52,069 nt of DNA from Thermoplasmatota archaeon (GCA_023488885.1 JAMDDH010000056.1:1-52069), one strand, 5' to 3'; shown: positions 25,603 through 33,909, numbered from the stretch's first letter. A program made the numbers and translations. Notes: generated by a model from the sequence alone, not told the origin.

Positions 25603-25899
25603 CTAGCTGACTTCTTTTGAAATTTCCGCTGTTTTTTGATACTTTTCAGGGTTATTCAAGTGCTTACCATAAACAGTTCTGACCACTACAACATCTTCCT
25701 TCTCAAGATCTATATCATCGGATGCCACTGTCTACCGGAATTCTTCATGGGTCATCTCGTGATCTGTGCGTGCTTAGGATACTCATCATCCGGGAATAGC
25801 ACAGGGAGTATGTTTTCCTCCGTGAATTTTATGATGTTGATTCTGTGTTGTTCCATTGCAACTCTGGCTTTTCTCGAATCACGATTGAGAATGGCCTCC
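25603..25899 (-). pseudogene. Decayed minus-strand ORF, unidentified
   Basis: Two adjacent minus-strand fragments look like real protein in shifted frames. The upstream one (about 25899 to 25752) contains RDSRKARVAMEQHRINIIKF and ends at a stop after YPKHAQITR. The downstream one (25728 to 25603) contains ASDDIDLEKEDVVVVRTVYG and ends in AEISKEVS. A stop codon bounds the first fragment upstream. Together they suggest a gene broken by indels and truncation. I could not identify the family; a mobile-element or restriction-related protein is possible given the nearby orphan methyltransferase. Confidence 0.4.
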
Positions 25900-26198
25900 A
25901 GCTATGCCACATGGCCATTGGAAAACCGATACGGGCCGTTTGACGTTCGAGGTCAGGCACTCCTTACAGAAGAAACCATGGACCAGTTATCTCAATGAAA
26001 ATAGCCACAATCAGATAGATTGCAAAAGTATGTTTAGATAGATCAAAAAGGAAAGCTGAAAAATTGGAGCTGTGTGAATGTAATACCCCACGGTGGTTAA
26101 CACCTGAGATGGGAAAATATGCCAGAACTATCTGTAAACAGGGGAAGAAAAAGCTCACAATGTCGGTATAATTGGATTGCTGTGGCGTGTTAAAATAA

Positions 26199-27056
26199 TT
26201 ATTTACTGTTCAACGGAAGAATGGAATTATCGTTAAAATTTGTTATGTTCAGTTCGGGGACTGTGCCTCTACCCTCCGCCATCGAATTGATTGCCCTATT
26301 TGCCATGATCTCCCTGCAATTGAAGTCTTTATACTGTTCCTTCAGAAAATCGGTACTGGAGTTGCTGATGATTACGTACACGCCCCTATCCCACAGTTCC
26401 TTCGCAACCTTATGCAACCTGATCTGATCTTCTCCTCTGAATCCATTTGAGGTATAGTCAGTGAAACGAGAAGTTCTGGAAACGGGCATGTAAGGGGGAT
26501 CGAAGTAAACAAGATCTCCTTCAACGGCATCCGAAACTGCAGATTCAAAGTCTTCATTTTTGAACACTGCGTCCTTGAAGGCTTCACTAACTGAAAGAAT
26601 CTGGTCAGAATCAGGAATACGGGGGTTATTATAATTGCCAAAGGGAACATTGAATCTTCCTTCAGAATTTACCCTGAAAAGCCCGTTGAAACAATGGCGA
26701 TTCAGGTATAATAAGAGGGCAGATTTCATGACTGGTTCTTCTGCAATTCTGGTATTATTGAAGAGTTCCCTCGCCTGATAGTAATGTTCCTTCACGTTTC
26801 CGTACGACAATGACTTGAGAGCATCACAAAGCTCAAGCGGTTTTTTCATAACTACATTGTAGAAGTTGGAAAGATCATTATTTGTATCGGAAAGCACGGC
26901 CCTCTTAAGTAATCCTCGTCTGCGTAATTCAAAATAAAGAGCTCCTCCTCCAAAAAAAGGTTCAAAGTAGGTTCCAAATGATTCCGGAATCAGGCTCATC
27001 AAGTGCGGAATCAGCTGTCTTTTCCCACCGGCCCATTTCAGGAGTGGTTTAATCAT
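26199..27056 (-). CDS. Dam/DpnM-type adenine-specific DNA methyltransferase
   Basis: This 285-residue protein is a class D12 N6-adenine methyltransferase. The SAM-binding motif is LKWAGGKRQLIPHL at the N-terminus followed by YFEPFFGGGAL, and the catalytic motif is DPPYMP (motif IV). The family methylates GATC in characterised members, but the target here is unproved. No restriction endonuclease gene is visible beside it, so it is either an orphan methyltransferase or the survivor of a restriction-modification system; the adjacent decayed region favours the latter somewhat. AATAAATG about 28 bases upstream supports a leaderless ATG at 27056. Confidence 0.92.
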   Translation of the reverse strand: MIKPLLKWAGGKRQLIPHLMSLIPESFGTYFEPFFGGGALYFELRRRGLLKRAVLSDTNNDLSNFYNVVMKKPLELCDALKSLSYGNVKEHYYQARELFNNTRIAEEPVMKSALLLYLNRHCFNGLFRVNSEGRFNVPFGNYNNPRIPDSDQILSVSEAFKDAVFKNEDFESAVSDAVEGDLVYFDPPYMPVSRTSRFTDYTSNGFRGEDQIRLHKVAKELWDRGVYVIISNSSTDFLKEQYKDFNCREIMANRAINSMAEGRGTVPELNITNFNDNSILPLNSK

Positions 27057-27159
27057 TAATTGGAAATGATAATCAACATTTATTTTCTTCGTGTCGGTGT
27101 CGGGTGAATATATAAAAATTATCGAGACATGATCCTGTCAATGCGCATAGGTAGTCTGT

Positions 27160-27906
27160 TCAAAGGCTTATACCGCCGTCCACTACGAACGTCTGCCCGG
27201 TAATGAAGCTATTCGCAGGGTTGATCAGGAATTCTACGACTCTGGCAACATCCTCTACTTCACCCCATCTTCCCATTGGGGTCATCTTTTCAACTTTGGC
27301 CCTGAAATTCACGTTTTCACGCGCCTCCTTATTAATGTCCGTCCTTATGTAACCGGGTGCAACGCAGTTAACTCTCACCCTGGGAGCAAGTTCTTTTGCA
27401 AGAGCCTGGGTTATATGTATCAAACCAGCCTTTGAAGCCTGGTATCCATACCCCCATGGGTCTGTGACAAGACCATATACTGAGGATATGTTGACAATTG
27501 AACCACCTTCAACGATTGAGGATGCAAGCTCTCTCGCAAGATAAAATGGTGCGGACAAATTCAGCGAGATAACTTTTTCCCAGTCGTCGTTTGTTGTATT
27601 CGAGAGCGTATTTCCTGTATATATCCCCGCATTGTTTACAATAGCGAACAACGATGGATTCGACTCTTTCAACTGAGTTATGAAACCGGGAATTTCATCT
27701 TTGCGGGAAAGATCAATCATCAATGCTTCTGATTGAACATGGAGTTCCTGTATCTCTTTTACAGTCTGTTCGGCTTCATCAGATCCGCTGTTATATGTAA
27801 TAACTACGTCATAACCGGATCCTGCCAGTTGTAGTGCTATTGCCTTCCCGATACCGCGATTTCCACCTGTCACCAATACGGTTCCGGTTTGTTTAATCTG
27901 ACCCAT
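27160..27906 (-). CDS. Short-chain dehydrogenase/reductase (FabG-like)
   Basis: This 248-residue classical SDR has the NAD(P)-binding motif TGGNRGIGKA, the structural NNAG motif, a catalytic Ser in NISSVYG and the YxxxK pair in YGYQASKAG. The C-terminal PGYIRTDI and TGQTFVVDGG are typical of FabG-like 3-oxoacyl reductases. In archaea without type II fatty-acid synthesis such enzymes usually reduce sugars or other carbonyls, so the substrate is open. I chose the ATG at 27906 over the GTG at 27912 because TTTTATGG lies about 25 bases upstream. It is divergent from the CDGSH gene across only about 50 bases. Confidence 0.88.
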   Translation of the reverse strand: MGQIKQTGTVLVTGGNRGIGKAIALQLAGSGYDVVITYNSGSDEAEQTVKEIQELHVQSEALMIDLSRKDEIPGFITQLKESNPSLFAIVNNAGIYTGNTLSNTTNDDWEKVISLNLSAPFYLARELASSIVEGGSIVNISSVYGLVTDPWGYGYQASKAGLIHITQALAKELAPRVRVNCVAPGYIRTDINKEARENVNFRAKVEKMTPMGRWGEVEDVARVVEFLINPANSFITGQTFVVDGGISL

Positions 27907-27956
27907 GATCACGTAAATAGGTTTTCCATAAAACTTCTTTCCTCGAAATCATAAAA

Positions 27957-28229
27957 TTGAAAATTGATCGCAAAAAAACAAAGGTTATGAGGGATGAATC
28001 ATTATTTCACACGACTGCTATGGCGAGACTGGTTGAACATAAAAGAAACAGACCATATGTTGTAAAGGTTGGCGGAGAAGATGCGTACATATGTGGATGT
28101 GGACTCTCCGGAAAAAAACCATTTTGTGATGGAACACACAAGAAAACTCTGGACGAGAAGGATCAGCTCTATATATATGATGAAAAAGGAAACAGGGTGG
28201 GCATAACTTCGTTCTACGACAACGAATAA
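27957..28229 (+). CDS. CDGSH-type iron-sulfur protein
   Basis: This 90-residue protein carries the 2Fe-2S binding motif CGCGLSGKKPFCDGTH, with ligands Cys46, Cys48, Cys57 and His61, the 3Cys-1His set of the CDGSH (mitoNEET-like) family. Such proteins handle redox or iron-sulfur cluster transfer. The start is a TTG at 27957, about 28 bases after CCATAAAAC; an in-frame ATG at 27987 is possible but would shorten the basic N-terminus. It shares a compact divergent promoter with the SDR gene. Confidence 0.88.
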   Translation: MKIDRKKTKVMRDESLFHTTAMARLVEHKRNRPYVVKVGGEDAYICGCGLSGKKPFCDGTHKKTLDEKDQLYIYDEKGNRVGITSFYDNE

Positions 28230-28240
28230 AGGCAGGATTC

Positions 28241-28693
28241 CTATTTTCCGGATTCCAGCAATGCCTTCATTGCCTCCTGAACATGTTTTCTGGGGGCAAA
28301 CTGTGAATTATAAACATGAATTATTTTTCCGGATCTTGAGATAACGTATGTCACTCTGGGCGGAACAATTCTGCCTTTCACATCGTACAGGAGCCGTATA
28401 TTCTGATCCTCATCACTAATGAGAATAAATTTGAGTGATCTATGTTCTCTGAATTTACGGTGTGATTCAATAGAATCGGAACTGATGCCTACTACTTCGG
28501 CGTTAAGTTTTTTGAGTTCATCCCAGTTATCCCTGAAACTGCAGGCTTCAGCAGAGCATCCCGGAGTTTCATCCTTTGGATAAAAATAGAGGATTACATC
28601 CTTTTCTCTCAAAGTATCAGACAGTTTGAACTTCAAACCGGTATCTGTGATCCCTTCAAAGTCAGGTGCCTGACTTCCAATTTTTAGTACCAT
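28241..28693 (-). CDS. bcp: BCP/PrxQ-type peroxiredoxin
   Basis: This 150-residue thiol peroxidase reduces hydrogen peroxide and alkyl hydroperoxides. The peroxidatic motif is DETPGCSAEACSF, with the peroxidatic cysteine at about 46 and the resolving cysteine at about 51, the CxxxxC spacing of the atypical 2-Cys PrxQ group. The ATG at 28693 is preferred to the longer reading from 28741 because GTTTATATT lies about 30 bases upstream and the fold begins there (KIGSQAPDF). It is convergent with the CDGSH gene, forming a small redox group. Confidence 0.93.
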   Translation of the reverse strand: MVLKIGSQAPDFEGITDTGLKFKLSDTLREKDVILYFYPKDETPGCSAEACSFRDNWDELKKLNAEVVGISSDSIESHRKFREHRSLKFILISDEDQNIRLLYDVKGRIVPPRVTYVISRSGKIIHVYNSQFAPRKHVQEAMKALLESGK

Positions 28694-28828
28694 ACTTATT
28701 GGAATTGATACATCAATATAAACTCGTACAGGAGTCATCAATCACAGTAAAAAATATTTTTGGCATAAAAAACGCGAATATCATATAAACTGTTTAGAAT
28801 CAGGTATTTGGCAGCAACCAAATTAACC

Positions 28829-29239
28829 CTATTTTTCGTTCTTTTCGACCTCGGCCCACTTCTTTTCAAGAGAGGCCTTGAGATTCATTATCTTTGTCAT
28901 GTTATCTTCTTTCTTTCTTAGTTCTTCAGGTACCCTCATACCCTCTTCGACGTCATACCTGAAATTAATAATTGAAGACTGACTGATTTTGTATTTCTTT
29001 GACAGATCTGCGATCCGACCGTCAATGGAACTAAGGACGTGTTTCATCACGCCATATTCCAGAGAATCCTGTAGTGCCCTTCTAATCACCTGAACGACAG
29101 TTTCGTTCTCACTTCGCAGAAGATTGATTGCCGAAAGCTCATCCTTACCGAGGGTAATGCTGACTTCTTGTTCCTCCTCCATTCCCTCATCTTCGGGTTC
29201 CACTTCCTTCGGCTTTTTCAGGGGCATAATTTTACTCAT
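28829..29239 (-). CDS. Ribbon-helix-helix / coiled-coil protein beside the actin homolog
   Basis: This 136-residue protein has an acidic, disordered N-terminus, then VSITLGKDELSAINLLRSEN with a following helix pair (to about residue 62) that fits a ribbon-helix-helix DNA-binding fold, a second helical segment with a possible helix-turn-helix (KKYKISQSSIINFRYD), and a C-terminal coiled coil. It lies directly downstream of the actin-like gene on the same strand, with its own TATA element. In bacterial plasmids the ParM actin works with the ribbon-helix-helix adaptor ParR, so this could be an analogous DNA-binding partner. The fold is judged from pattern only. Confidence 0.55.
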   Translation of the reverse strand: MSKIMPLKKPKEVEPEDEGMEEEQEVSITLGKDELSAINLLRSENETVVQVIRRALQDSLEYGVMKHVLSSIDGRIADLSKKYKISQSSIINFRYDVEEGMRVPEELRKKEDNMTKIMNLKASLEKKWAEVEKNEK

Positions 29240-29282
29240 CCTTGTATTCGATAAGGATAATTTTGATTGTTATACTGTATAA
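29238..29282 (-). promoter_or_regulatory. Promoter with inverted repeats upstream of the RHH-like gene
   Basis: The perfect palindrome TTATAC-T-GTATAA (29270-29282) overlaps the minus-strand TATA region, and a second inverted repeat ATCCTT-9-AAGGAT (29238-29258) covers the leader and start codon. Two symmetric sites over a promoter suit autoregulation by a dimeric ribbon-helix-helix protein; binding is inferred. Confidence 0.4.
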
Positions 29283-29310
29283 AAATGTTAAGGCTGAGAA
29301 AAATTACAGG

Positions 29311-29328
29311 CTATCACGCCTGTGATCT
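29311..29328 (-). terminator. Hairpin at the 3' end of the actin-like gene
   Basis: ACAGGC-TATCAC-GCCTGT around the stop codon of the actin-like gene forms a perfect 6-bp stem. It may shape the mRNA end or lower read-through into the RHH-like gene. No strong T tract follows. Confidence 0.3.
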
Positions 29329-30294
29329 CAGTGCCGCGTCCCTGTATCCCAGGGCATTTGCGTACTGGAAATCCTCAGCAGGAATCCTAATGGTCGCTCC
29401 AGGTGCAAGAGTTTCCAGTTTGTTGCCTATTAAACTCGATCCACCACCAACAGGTATAAGGGCAGTAATTCGGTCAAGTTCTTCTCTGAGATTCTCCCTC
29501 AGCTTGTCAAGGATCTTTGCGGCAAGGTTATTTAGAATAGGTTCAGAAACAGCGGGGCCACCGACTTCTCTTTGCTTGAATACCACGACTTGGCTGATTG
29601 CTTCCCTGGCAATATCTGTAGGCACTACGAAACCGGTTTCTTTTGCGATGTGCTTGCCTATCCCGGCGACTACGTCACCCACCCCTGCCTGAATACTGAA
29701 TGACATCTCAACTACTGGTTCCATGTTCTTGAGGTTAACAGTCAGAACATCAGTAGTCCTTGAGCCGATATCCACAACAACTCCGTATCCGTACTGCGTT
29801 TTTATCATTCCTTTGTCCAGAAGATACAACGCCGCTCCCACTCCCTGCGGCCTCATTACCATCTTGGAAATCCTGAACGTCCTCGTCTCTCCGGCCAGTG
29901 ATTTTACGACAAACTCTTTTCCCTGGAGATATTCTCTGGCTGCATTGACTTCATGTTCGAATGTACCGAGAGGAGTTCCGCTGCCTATCGTTATATCTAC
30001 CGGTTGACCATCTTTACCGGCGCCGCTCACCCAGAGGGCTCCGGCGAGAAGTGGCAACGAGTCCGGGTCAGAGAGTCTTCCATCACCCTGCGGTTCCCTC
30101 ACACTAGCTCCAGTGGCATTTTCCCCAAAAAAGAACGGTTCGCTGTCATTAATCGTTAGCACGGTAGTTGTTCCACCTATACCCCAATTCTTTGCCTCTG
30201 TCGGAGCCCATCTTGAAGGGAACTTCTCTCTAAGTCCATCTGCCCCTACTACTTTCGTATCTCCATATCCCAGATCAACACCTATTGTTATCAA
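29314..30294 (-). CDS. Archaeal actin/ParM-like ATPase, Ta0583 ortholog
   Basis: This 326-residue protein matches the length and, from memory, much of the sequence of Thermoplasma acidophilum Ta0583, a crystallised filament-forming actin homolog closest to ParM. Motifs of the actin ATPase fold are phosphate-1 DLGYGDTK (about 6-13), phosphate-2 VVDIGSRTTDV, and the adenosine motif PVGGGSSLIG. Conserved stretches include MRPQGVGAALYLL and NALGYRDAA. It would polymerise with ATP in the cytoplasm and may organise DNA or the cell body. The start is the TTG at 30294 with AAAGGTGA as ribosome site; a stop lies three codons upstream. Confidence 0.93.
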   Translation of the reverse strand: MITIGVDLGYGDTKVVGADGLREKFPSRWAPTEAKNWGIGGTTTVLTINDSEPFFFGENATGASVREPQGDGRLSDPDSLPLLAGALWVSGAGKDGQPVDITIGSGTPLGTFEHEVNAAREYLQGKEFVVKSLAGETRTFRISKMVMRPQGVGAALYLLDKGMIKTQYGYGVVVDIGSRTTDVLTVNLKNMEPVVEMSFSIQAGVGDVVAGIGKHIAKETGFVVPTDIAREAISQVVVFKQREVGGPAVSEPILNNLAAKILDKLRENLREELDRITALIPVGGGSSLIGNKLETLAPGATIRIPAEDFQYANALGYRDAALRSQA

Positions 30295-30629
30295 ACATAT
30301 TCACCTTTCTAGCTTAAAGCTAACAGAACGATTCACCGATTTCACATTATTTGTGCCTGAAGCCATCAGGTCCATGGAGCAGGCCTCGCAGCCCAAGCTC
30401 ACGCTACGCTTTCGTTGCATTGTCGTGTTCTGTTCTAAGCTCAATACTATTAGCAAACGTGCATTTAAGGTTTTGCCTCGTTGTCATGCAAATCCACAAC
30501 TAGTGGTTTGGCATTTTCTAGGGTAAACAAAAATTATGTATTTTAAGTCCAGTTTCGCAGGTGAATTCTAAAGCTCCACTGTAATCCGAACTCAAAGCAA
30601 TTTAAATAATATTTACTGATTACAAGCGC
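30295..30629. other. Divergent intergenic region between actin-like and prpD genes
   Basis: This 335-base gap holds the actin-like gene leader and the prpD promoter. The perfect palindrome TAGCTT-A-AAGCTA (30310-30322) sits just before the ribosome site of the actin-like gene. A 5-bp hairpin CCTGA-AGCCA-TCAGG occupies 30356-30370. A GC-richer block at about 30370-30425 has no open frame or RNA signature I recognise. The prpD TATA element AATTTAAATAATATTTA spans about 30599-30615, leaving a leaderless start at 30630. Confidence 0.4.
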
Positions 30630-31964
30630 ATGGACCATATAGTGCAGTCTATTTTTCAACACTCCGGCGAAGTTGCGAACCGGGCTCTTGAAAGAAATGT
30701 CCTGGAAGAGATCAAGAAGAGAATTGCAGATTCAATAGTCACATCTTACGGTGCCAGAAATGCAAAGCCGGTCTTAATAGAGAAAAAGGCCCTTCTCCCT
30801 TCTTCAGGGAAATACAACTCACCTGTTTACTTCAGCAGAGATTTGGCCTCACCCGACGTTGCTACCCTGATAAACGGTTCCATGACCAGGTATCTGGACT
30901 TCAACGATACGTACCTTTCCAAAGAAGCTCTTCACCCGTCTGATAACATTCCGCCGATACTTTCCATGGCCTATGCGAAAGAGCTCTCTGGATCATCAGT
31001 CGCTAAAGCTGTCTCTCTGGCCTATGATGTTGTGGGAGCACTTTCCGATGCAGTTTCGGTAAGGGACCGTGGATGGGATCACGTTGTATACATTTCTATT
31101 TCCTCGGCTTCTGGCCTGGGATTATTGCTCGACTTGGACGAAGAGAAATTTGAAAACAACCTGAATCTGGCCATAAATAACAACATAAGCCTGAGACAGA
31201 CAAGAGCGGGAGAACTCAGCATGTGGAAGGGGTGCACGGCATCAGATGCTTCGAGAAACAGTGTATTCGCATCGTTGCTGGCAATGGAAGGGTTCACAGG
31301 GCCTTCGCCGATTTTTACCGGTGAAATGGGTTTCTTTAAGCAGGTATCCGGTGAATTTGACCTTAACCTGCAGCATGGAAAGGTTCTTAGAACCATGATT
31401 AAGAACTTCCCCGTGGAATATCACGCAATGAGTGCCGCGGAGGTAGCGTCTAACTTGAGATCCAGGATCGAGGGAAAAATCGAAAAGGTAAACGTAGAAA
31501 CCTTCGAAGTTGCACATAAAATCATAATCAAGGATCCTGAGAAACTCAGGCCAAGAACAAGGGAAACCGCAGACCACAGCATGCCCTATATTGTTGCGTA
31601 TACCCTTGTATATGGTGCTCCCAATCCCTCCTCCTATGAAGATCACCTACTACACGACAGCAAAATACTTGCACTGATTGACAGGTCATCGTACACTGTA
31701 ACGGACAAATTCAACAGCATGTATCCGGAGTACCTGCCTGTGAAGATTGAAGTGACCACTGACAAAGGAAAGTTTACCGAGGAACTGGACGTACCCAAAG
31801 GACATCACAGGAATCCATATACCTGGGACGATCTTGCAAGGAAGGCAAATTCAGTGATGGGAGAAGACAACTCCAGGAAATTAATGGGTTTTATGAAGAA
31901 TTTCGAGAAAAGATCGATCGGCGAACTCTTCGAGGTGATATCGGATGTCAATTTTAAGGGATAA
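30630..31964 (+). CDS. prpD: MmgE/PrpD family dehydratase (2-methylcitrate dehydratase)
   Basis: This 444-residue protein belongs to the MmgE/PrpD family, which includes 2-methylcitrate dehydratase. The family pattern includes SIVTSYGARNAKPV near the N-terminus, MTRYLDFNDTYL and AADHSMPYIVAYTL-like text (ETADHSMPYIVAYTL). It should convert 2-methylcitrate to 2-methylaconitate without an iron-sulfur cluster. It is the first gene of an operon with prpB and prpC, overlapping prpB by 20 bases, which makes the methylcitrate assignment stronger than the family alone (other members include cis-aconitate decarboxylase). Confidence 0.92.
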   Translation: MDHIVQSIFQHSGEVANRALERNVLEEIKKRIADSIVTSYGARNAKPVLIEKKALLPSSGKYNSPVYFSRDLASPDVATLINGSMTRYLDFNDTYLSKEALHPSDNIPPILSMAYAKELSGSSVAKAVSLAYDVVGALSDAVSVRDRGWDHVVYISISSASGLGLLLDLDEEKFENNLNLAINNNISLRQTRAGELSMWKGCTASDASRNSVFASLLAMEGFTGPSPIFTGEMGFFKQVSGEFDLNLQHGKVLRTMIKNFPVEYHAMSAAEVASNLRSRIEGKIEKVNVETFEVAHKIIIKDPEKLRPRTRETADHSMPYIVAYTLVYGAPNPSSYEDHLLHDSKILALIDRSSYTVTDKFNSMYPEYLPVKIEVTTDKGKFTEELDVPKGHHRNPYTWDDLARKANSVMGEDNSRKLMGFMKNFEKRSIGELFEVISDVNFKG

Positions 31965-32844
31965 TATCAATTCCGGCCCTAAAGCGCTAACTGAACTCTT
32001 GAAAAACGACTTCATAGTGGCTCCCGGTGTCTTCAACGGAATATCTGCGATTCAGGCGGAACGGGCGGGATTTAATTCCATTTATCTTTCCGGGTCAGGC
32101 GTGGCTGGTTCCATGGGACTACCAGATCTCTCTGTTACTACATTAACCGAGGTTGCCGACGAGGTCAGAAAAATCACTGCGGTATCCAAATTGCCGTTAA
32201 TTGTGGATGCTGACACTGGGTTCGGGGAACCCATAAATGTAACAAGGACAATAAGGATCCTTGAAGCGGCAGGCGCTGCAGCGCTTCATCTCGAAGACCA
32301 AGTCTTACCCAAGAAATGTGGTCATCTCAACGGAAAGAAGATAGTTGATAGAGATGAGATGAACAGGAAGATCAGGTCTGCCACTGAAGCAAGGAAAAAT
32401 AACGATTTCATTATCATAGCACGCACTGATGCGAGGTCTGTGCTTGGAATAGACGATGCTATAGATCGGGCCAATTCTTATCTCGAGAGCGGTGCCGATA
32501 TCATATTCACCGAAGCAATGGAGAGTATAGACGAGTTCCGGAAATGTGTGAGGGGAATTCATGGGCCGCTCTTAGCCAACATGACGGAATTCGGTAAGAG
32601 TCCGCTTCTGTCTACAAAAGAACTAAGAGACCTGGGATACAGAGCGGTAATTTTCCCGCTAACCGCTTTTCGTGTAACATTGAAGGCCGTTCAGTCTACT
32701 TATGACGACCTGTATAAATCTGGGACGCAGAGAGATTTTATTGATCGTCTCATGCCCAGATCAGAATATTATGATGTTATTGGTTACCACGAGTATGAGG
32801 ATGAAGACTTGAATCTTTATAATTTTAAAAAAGGAGGAAAATGA
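31945..32844 (+). CDS. prpB: 2-methylisocitrate lyase
   Basis: This 299-residue enzyme belongs to the isocitrate lyase/PEP mutase superfamily. The active-site motif KKCGHLNGK carries the catalytic cysteine, and DADTGFGEP plus HLEDQ supply magnesium ligands. PrpB cleaves 2-methylisocitrate to succinate and pyruvate, completing propionyl-CoA breakdown. The ATG overlaps the end of prpD, and the stop codon lies immediately before prpC, so the three are translationally linked. Confidence 0.94.
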   Translation: MSILRDNINSGPKALTELLKNDFIVAPGVFNGISAIQAERAGFNSIYLSGSGVAGSMGLPDLSVTTLTEVADEVRKITAVSKLPLIVDADTGFGEPINVTRTIRILEAAGAAALHLEDQVLPKKCGHLNGKKIVDRDEMNRKIRSATEARKNNDFIIIARTDARSVLGIDDAIDRANSYLESGADIIFTEAMESIDEFRKCVRGIHGPLLANMTEFGKSPLLSTKELRDLGYRAVIFPLTAFRVTLKAVQSTYDDLYKSGTQRDFIDRLMPRSEYYDVIGYHEYEDEDLNLYNFKKGGK

Positions 32845-33909
32845 ATGGGAGAAATGATCGCACCCAAGGGACTCGCAGGAGTTGTAGTTGACAAGACGGC
32901 CATTGCCATAACAGACTCGGAAGGAGTTTTGCTGTACAGGGGTTACAGAGCCATAGATCTGGCTGAAAAAGCTCACTTTGAAGACGTAGCTTTCCTCATA
33001 GTGAATGGTAAACTTCCTTCTAAATCGGAGAAGGAAGCTTTCATTGCTAAACTGAAATCAGGTTTTGGCATTTCAGAAGATATCAACAGAGTGATCTCCA
33101 TTCTGAAGGAAAAAGACATGATGAGGGCGCTCAGATCACTTGTATCGATGTACCCGTACAGGAGTAAAGACCAGGATGATCTCATGCTGGAAATGGCGTC
33201 AAAGTTTCCTGAGCTCATATCAAATGCTTTCCGCCTTTCTCGTGGGATGCAGCCGTTGAATCCTATTGAAGGGACATATGCAGAGAGAGTTTATTATCTT
33301 CTGACCGGAAAAAATGACCCTAAAAAAGCAAGGTACCTTGAAGAACTGATGATACTCTACATGGAGCATGAATTCAACGCTTCGACTTTTGCCCTTAGAG
33401 TTACAGCATCCACACTTGCTGATCCAGTTTCTGCATTCACCACTGCCCTTGCAACACTTAAAGGTCCTCTTCATGGTGGAGCTAATGCTGAGATCCTGGA
33501 GTTCTTCGATGGTTTCAAGGATGTCCAGGAAGCCATTGTATACGTGGACACCCAACTCCAGAAAGGTGAAAAAGTGATGGGCTTTGGTCATCGCGTTTAC
33601 AAGAGACTTGATCCCAGGGCACAATTTGTCAAGATGAAGTTGCGGGAGTTAGCAGGTGACTCAAAGGTTGTGAAAATTGCAGAGGCAATAGAGCAAAGAA
33701 TGTGGGAAAAGAAGAGTATACCGGCGAATGTAGATTTCTTTGCTGCATTATATATGCATCTCCTCGGGATACAAGAAGACTTTTACACGCCGTTATTTGC
33801 GGCATCCAGAGTATTCGGCTGGTGCGCGCACTACAAAGAACAGCTTTCAGACAACAAGTTAATCAGGCCTGATGCACAATATGTGGGGCCAACAGGTCTC
33901 AAATTTTAA
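32845..33909 (+). CDS. prpC: Citrate/2-methylcitrate synthase
   Basis: This 354-residue protein is a short, archaeal-type citrate synthase. Catalytic histidines are in GPLHGGANAE and GFGHRVYK, and the catalytic aspartate lies near ANVDFFAA. It condenses propionyl-CoA (and probably acetyl-CoA) with oxaloacetate. Archaeal citrate synthases are often promiscuous, so it could serve both the TCA and methylcitrate cycles; its position in the prpDB operon favours the latter. GGAGGAAAATGA before the ATG gives a strong ribosome site. Confidence 0.93.
   Translation: MGEMIAPKGLAGVVVDKTAIAITDSEGVLLYRGYRAIDLAEKAHFEDVAFLIVNGKLPSKSEKEAFIAKLKSGFGISEDINRVISILKEKDMMRALRSLVSMYPYRSKDQDDLMLEMASKFPELISNAFRLSRGMQPLNPIEGTYAERVYYLLTGKNDPKKARYLEELMILYMEHEFNASTFALRVTASTLADPVSAFTTALATLKGPLHGGANAEILEFFDGFKDVQEAIVYVDTQLQKGEKVMGFGHRVYKRLDPRAQFVKMKLRELAGDSKVVKIAEAIEQRMWEKKSIPANVDFFAALYMHLLGIQEDFYTPLFAASRVFGWCAHYKEQLSDNKLIRPDAQYVGPTGLKF

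Larger units (their letters stand above)
25245..26198. other. Gene-poor region with inverted repeats and decayed ORFs
   Basis: No intact gene is supported in these 954 bases. On the left, 25381-25605 is relatively GC-rich and carries several inverted repeats: CGCCCATGA (25412-25420) with TCATGGGCG (25450-25458), CTTGCC with GGCAAG near 25486-25515, and the palindrome GGGATATCCC (25547-25556). These could belong to a structured RNA or to the end of a lost mobile element. To the right lie fragments of a minus-strand gene (listed separately) and a plus-strand fragment near 26020-26172 with several cysteines but no start codon. I found no SRP RNA or RNase P signature. Confidence 0.45.

Noticed and set aside
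25636-25998. 120-residue hydrophobic plus-strand frame
   Set aside because: It is antisense to the better-looking decayed minus-strand fragments and has irregular composition.
30113-30526. 137-residue plus-strand frame between the actin-like gene and prpD
   Set aside because: Half is antisense to the actin-like gene and the rest has no recognisable domain or start signal.
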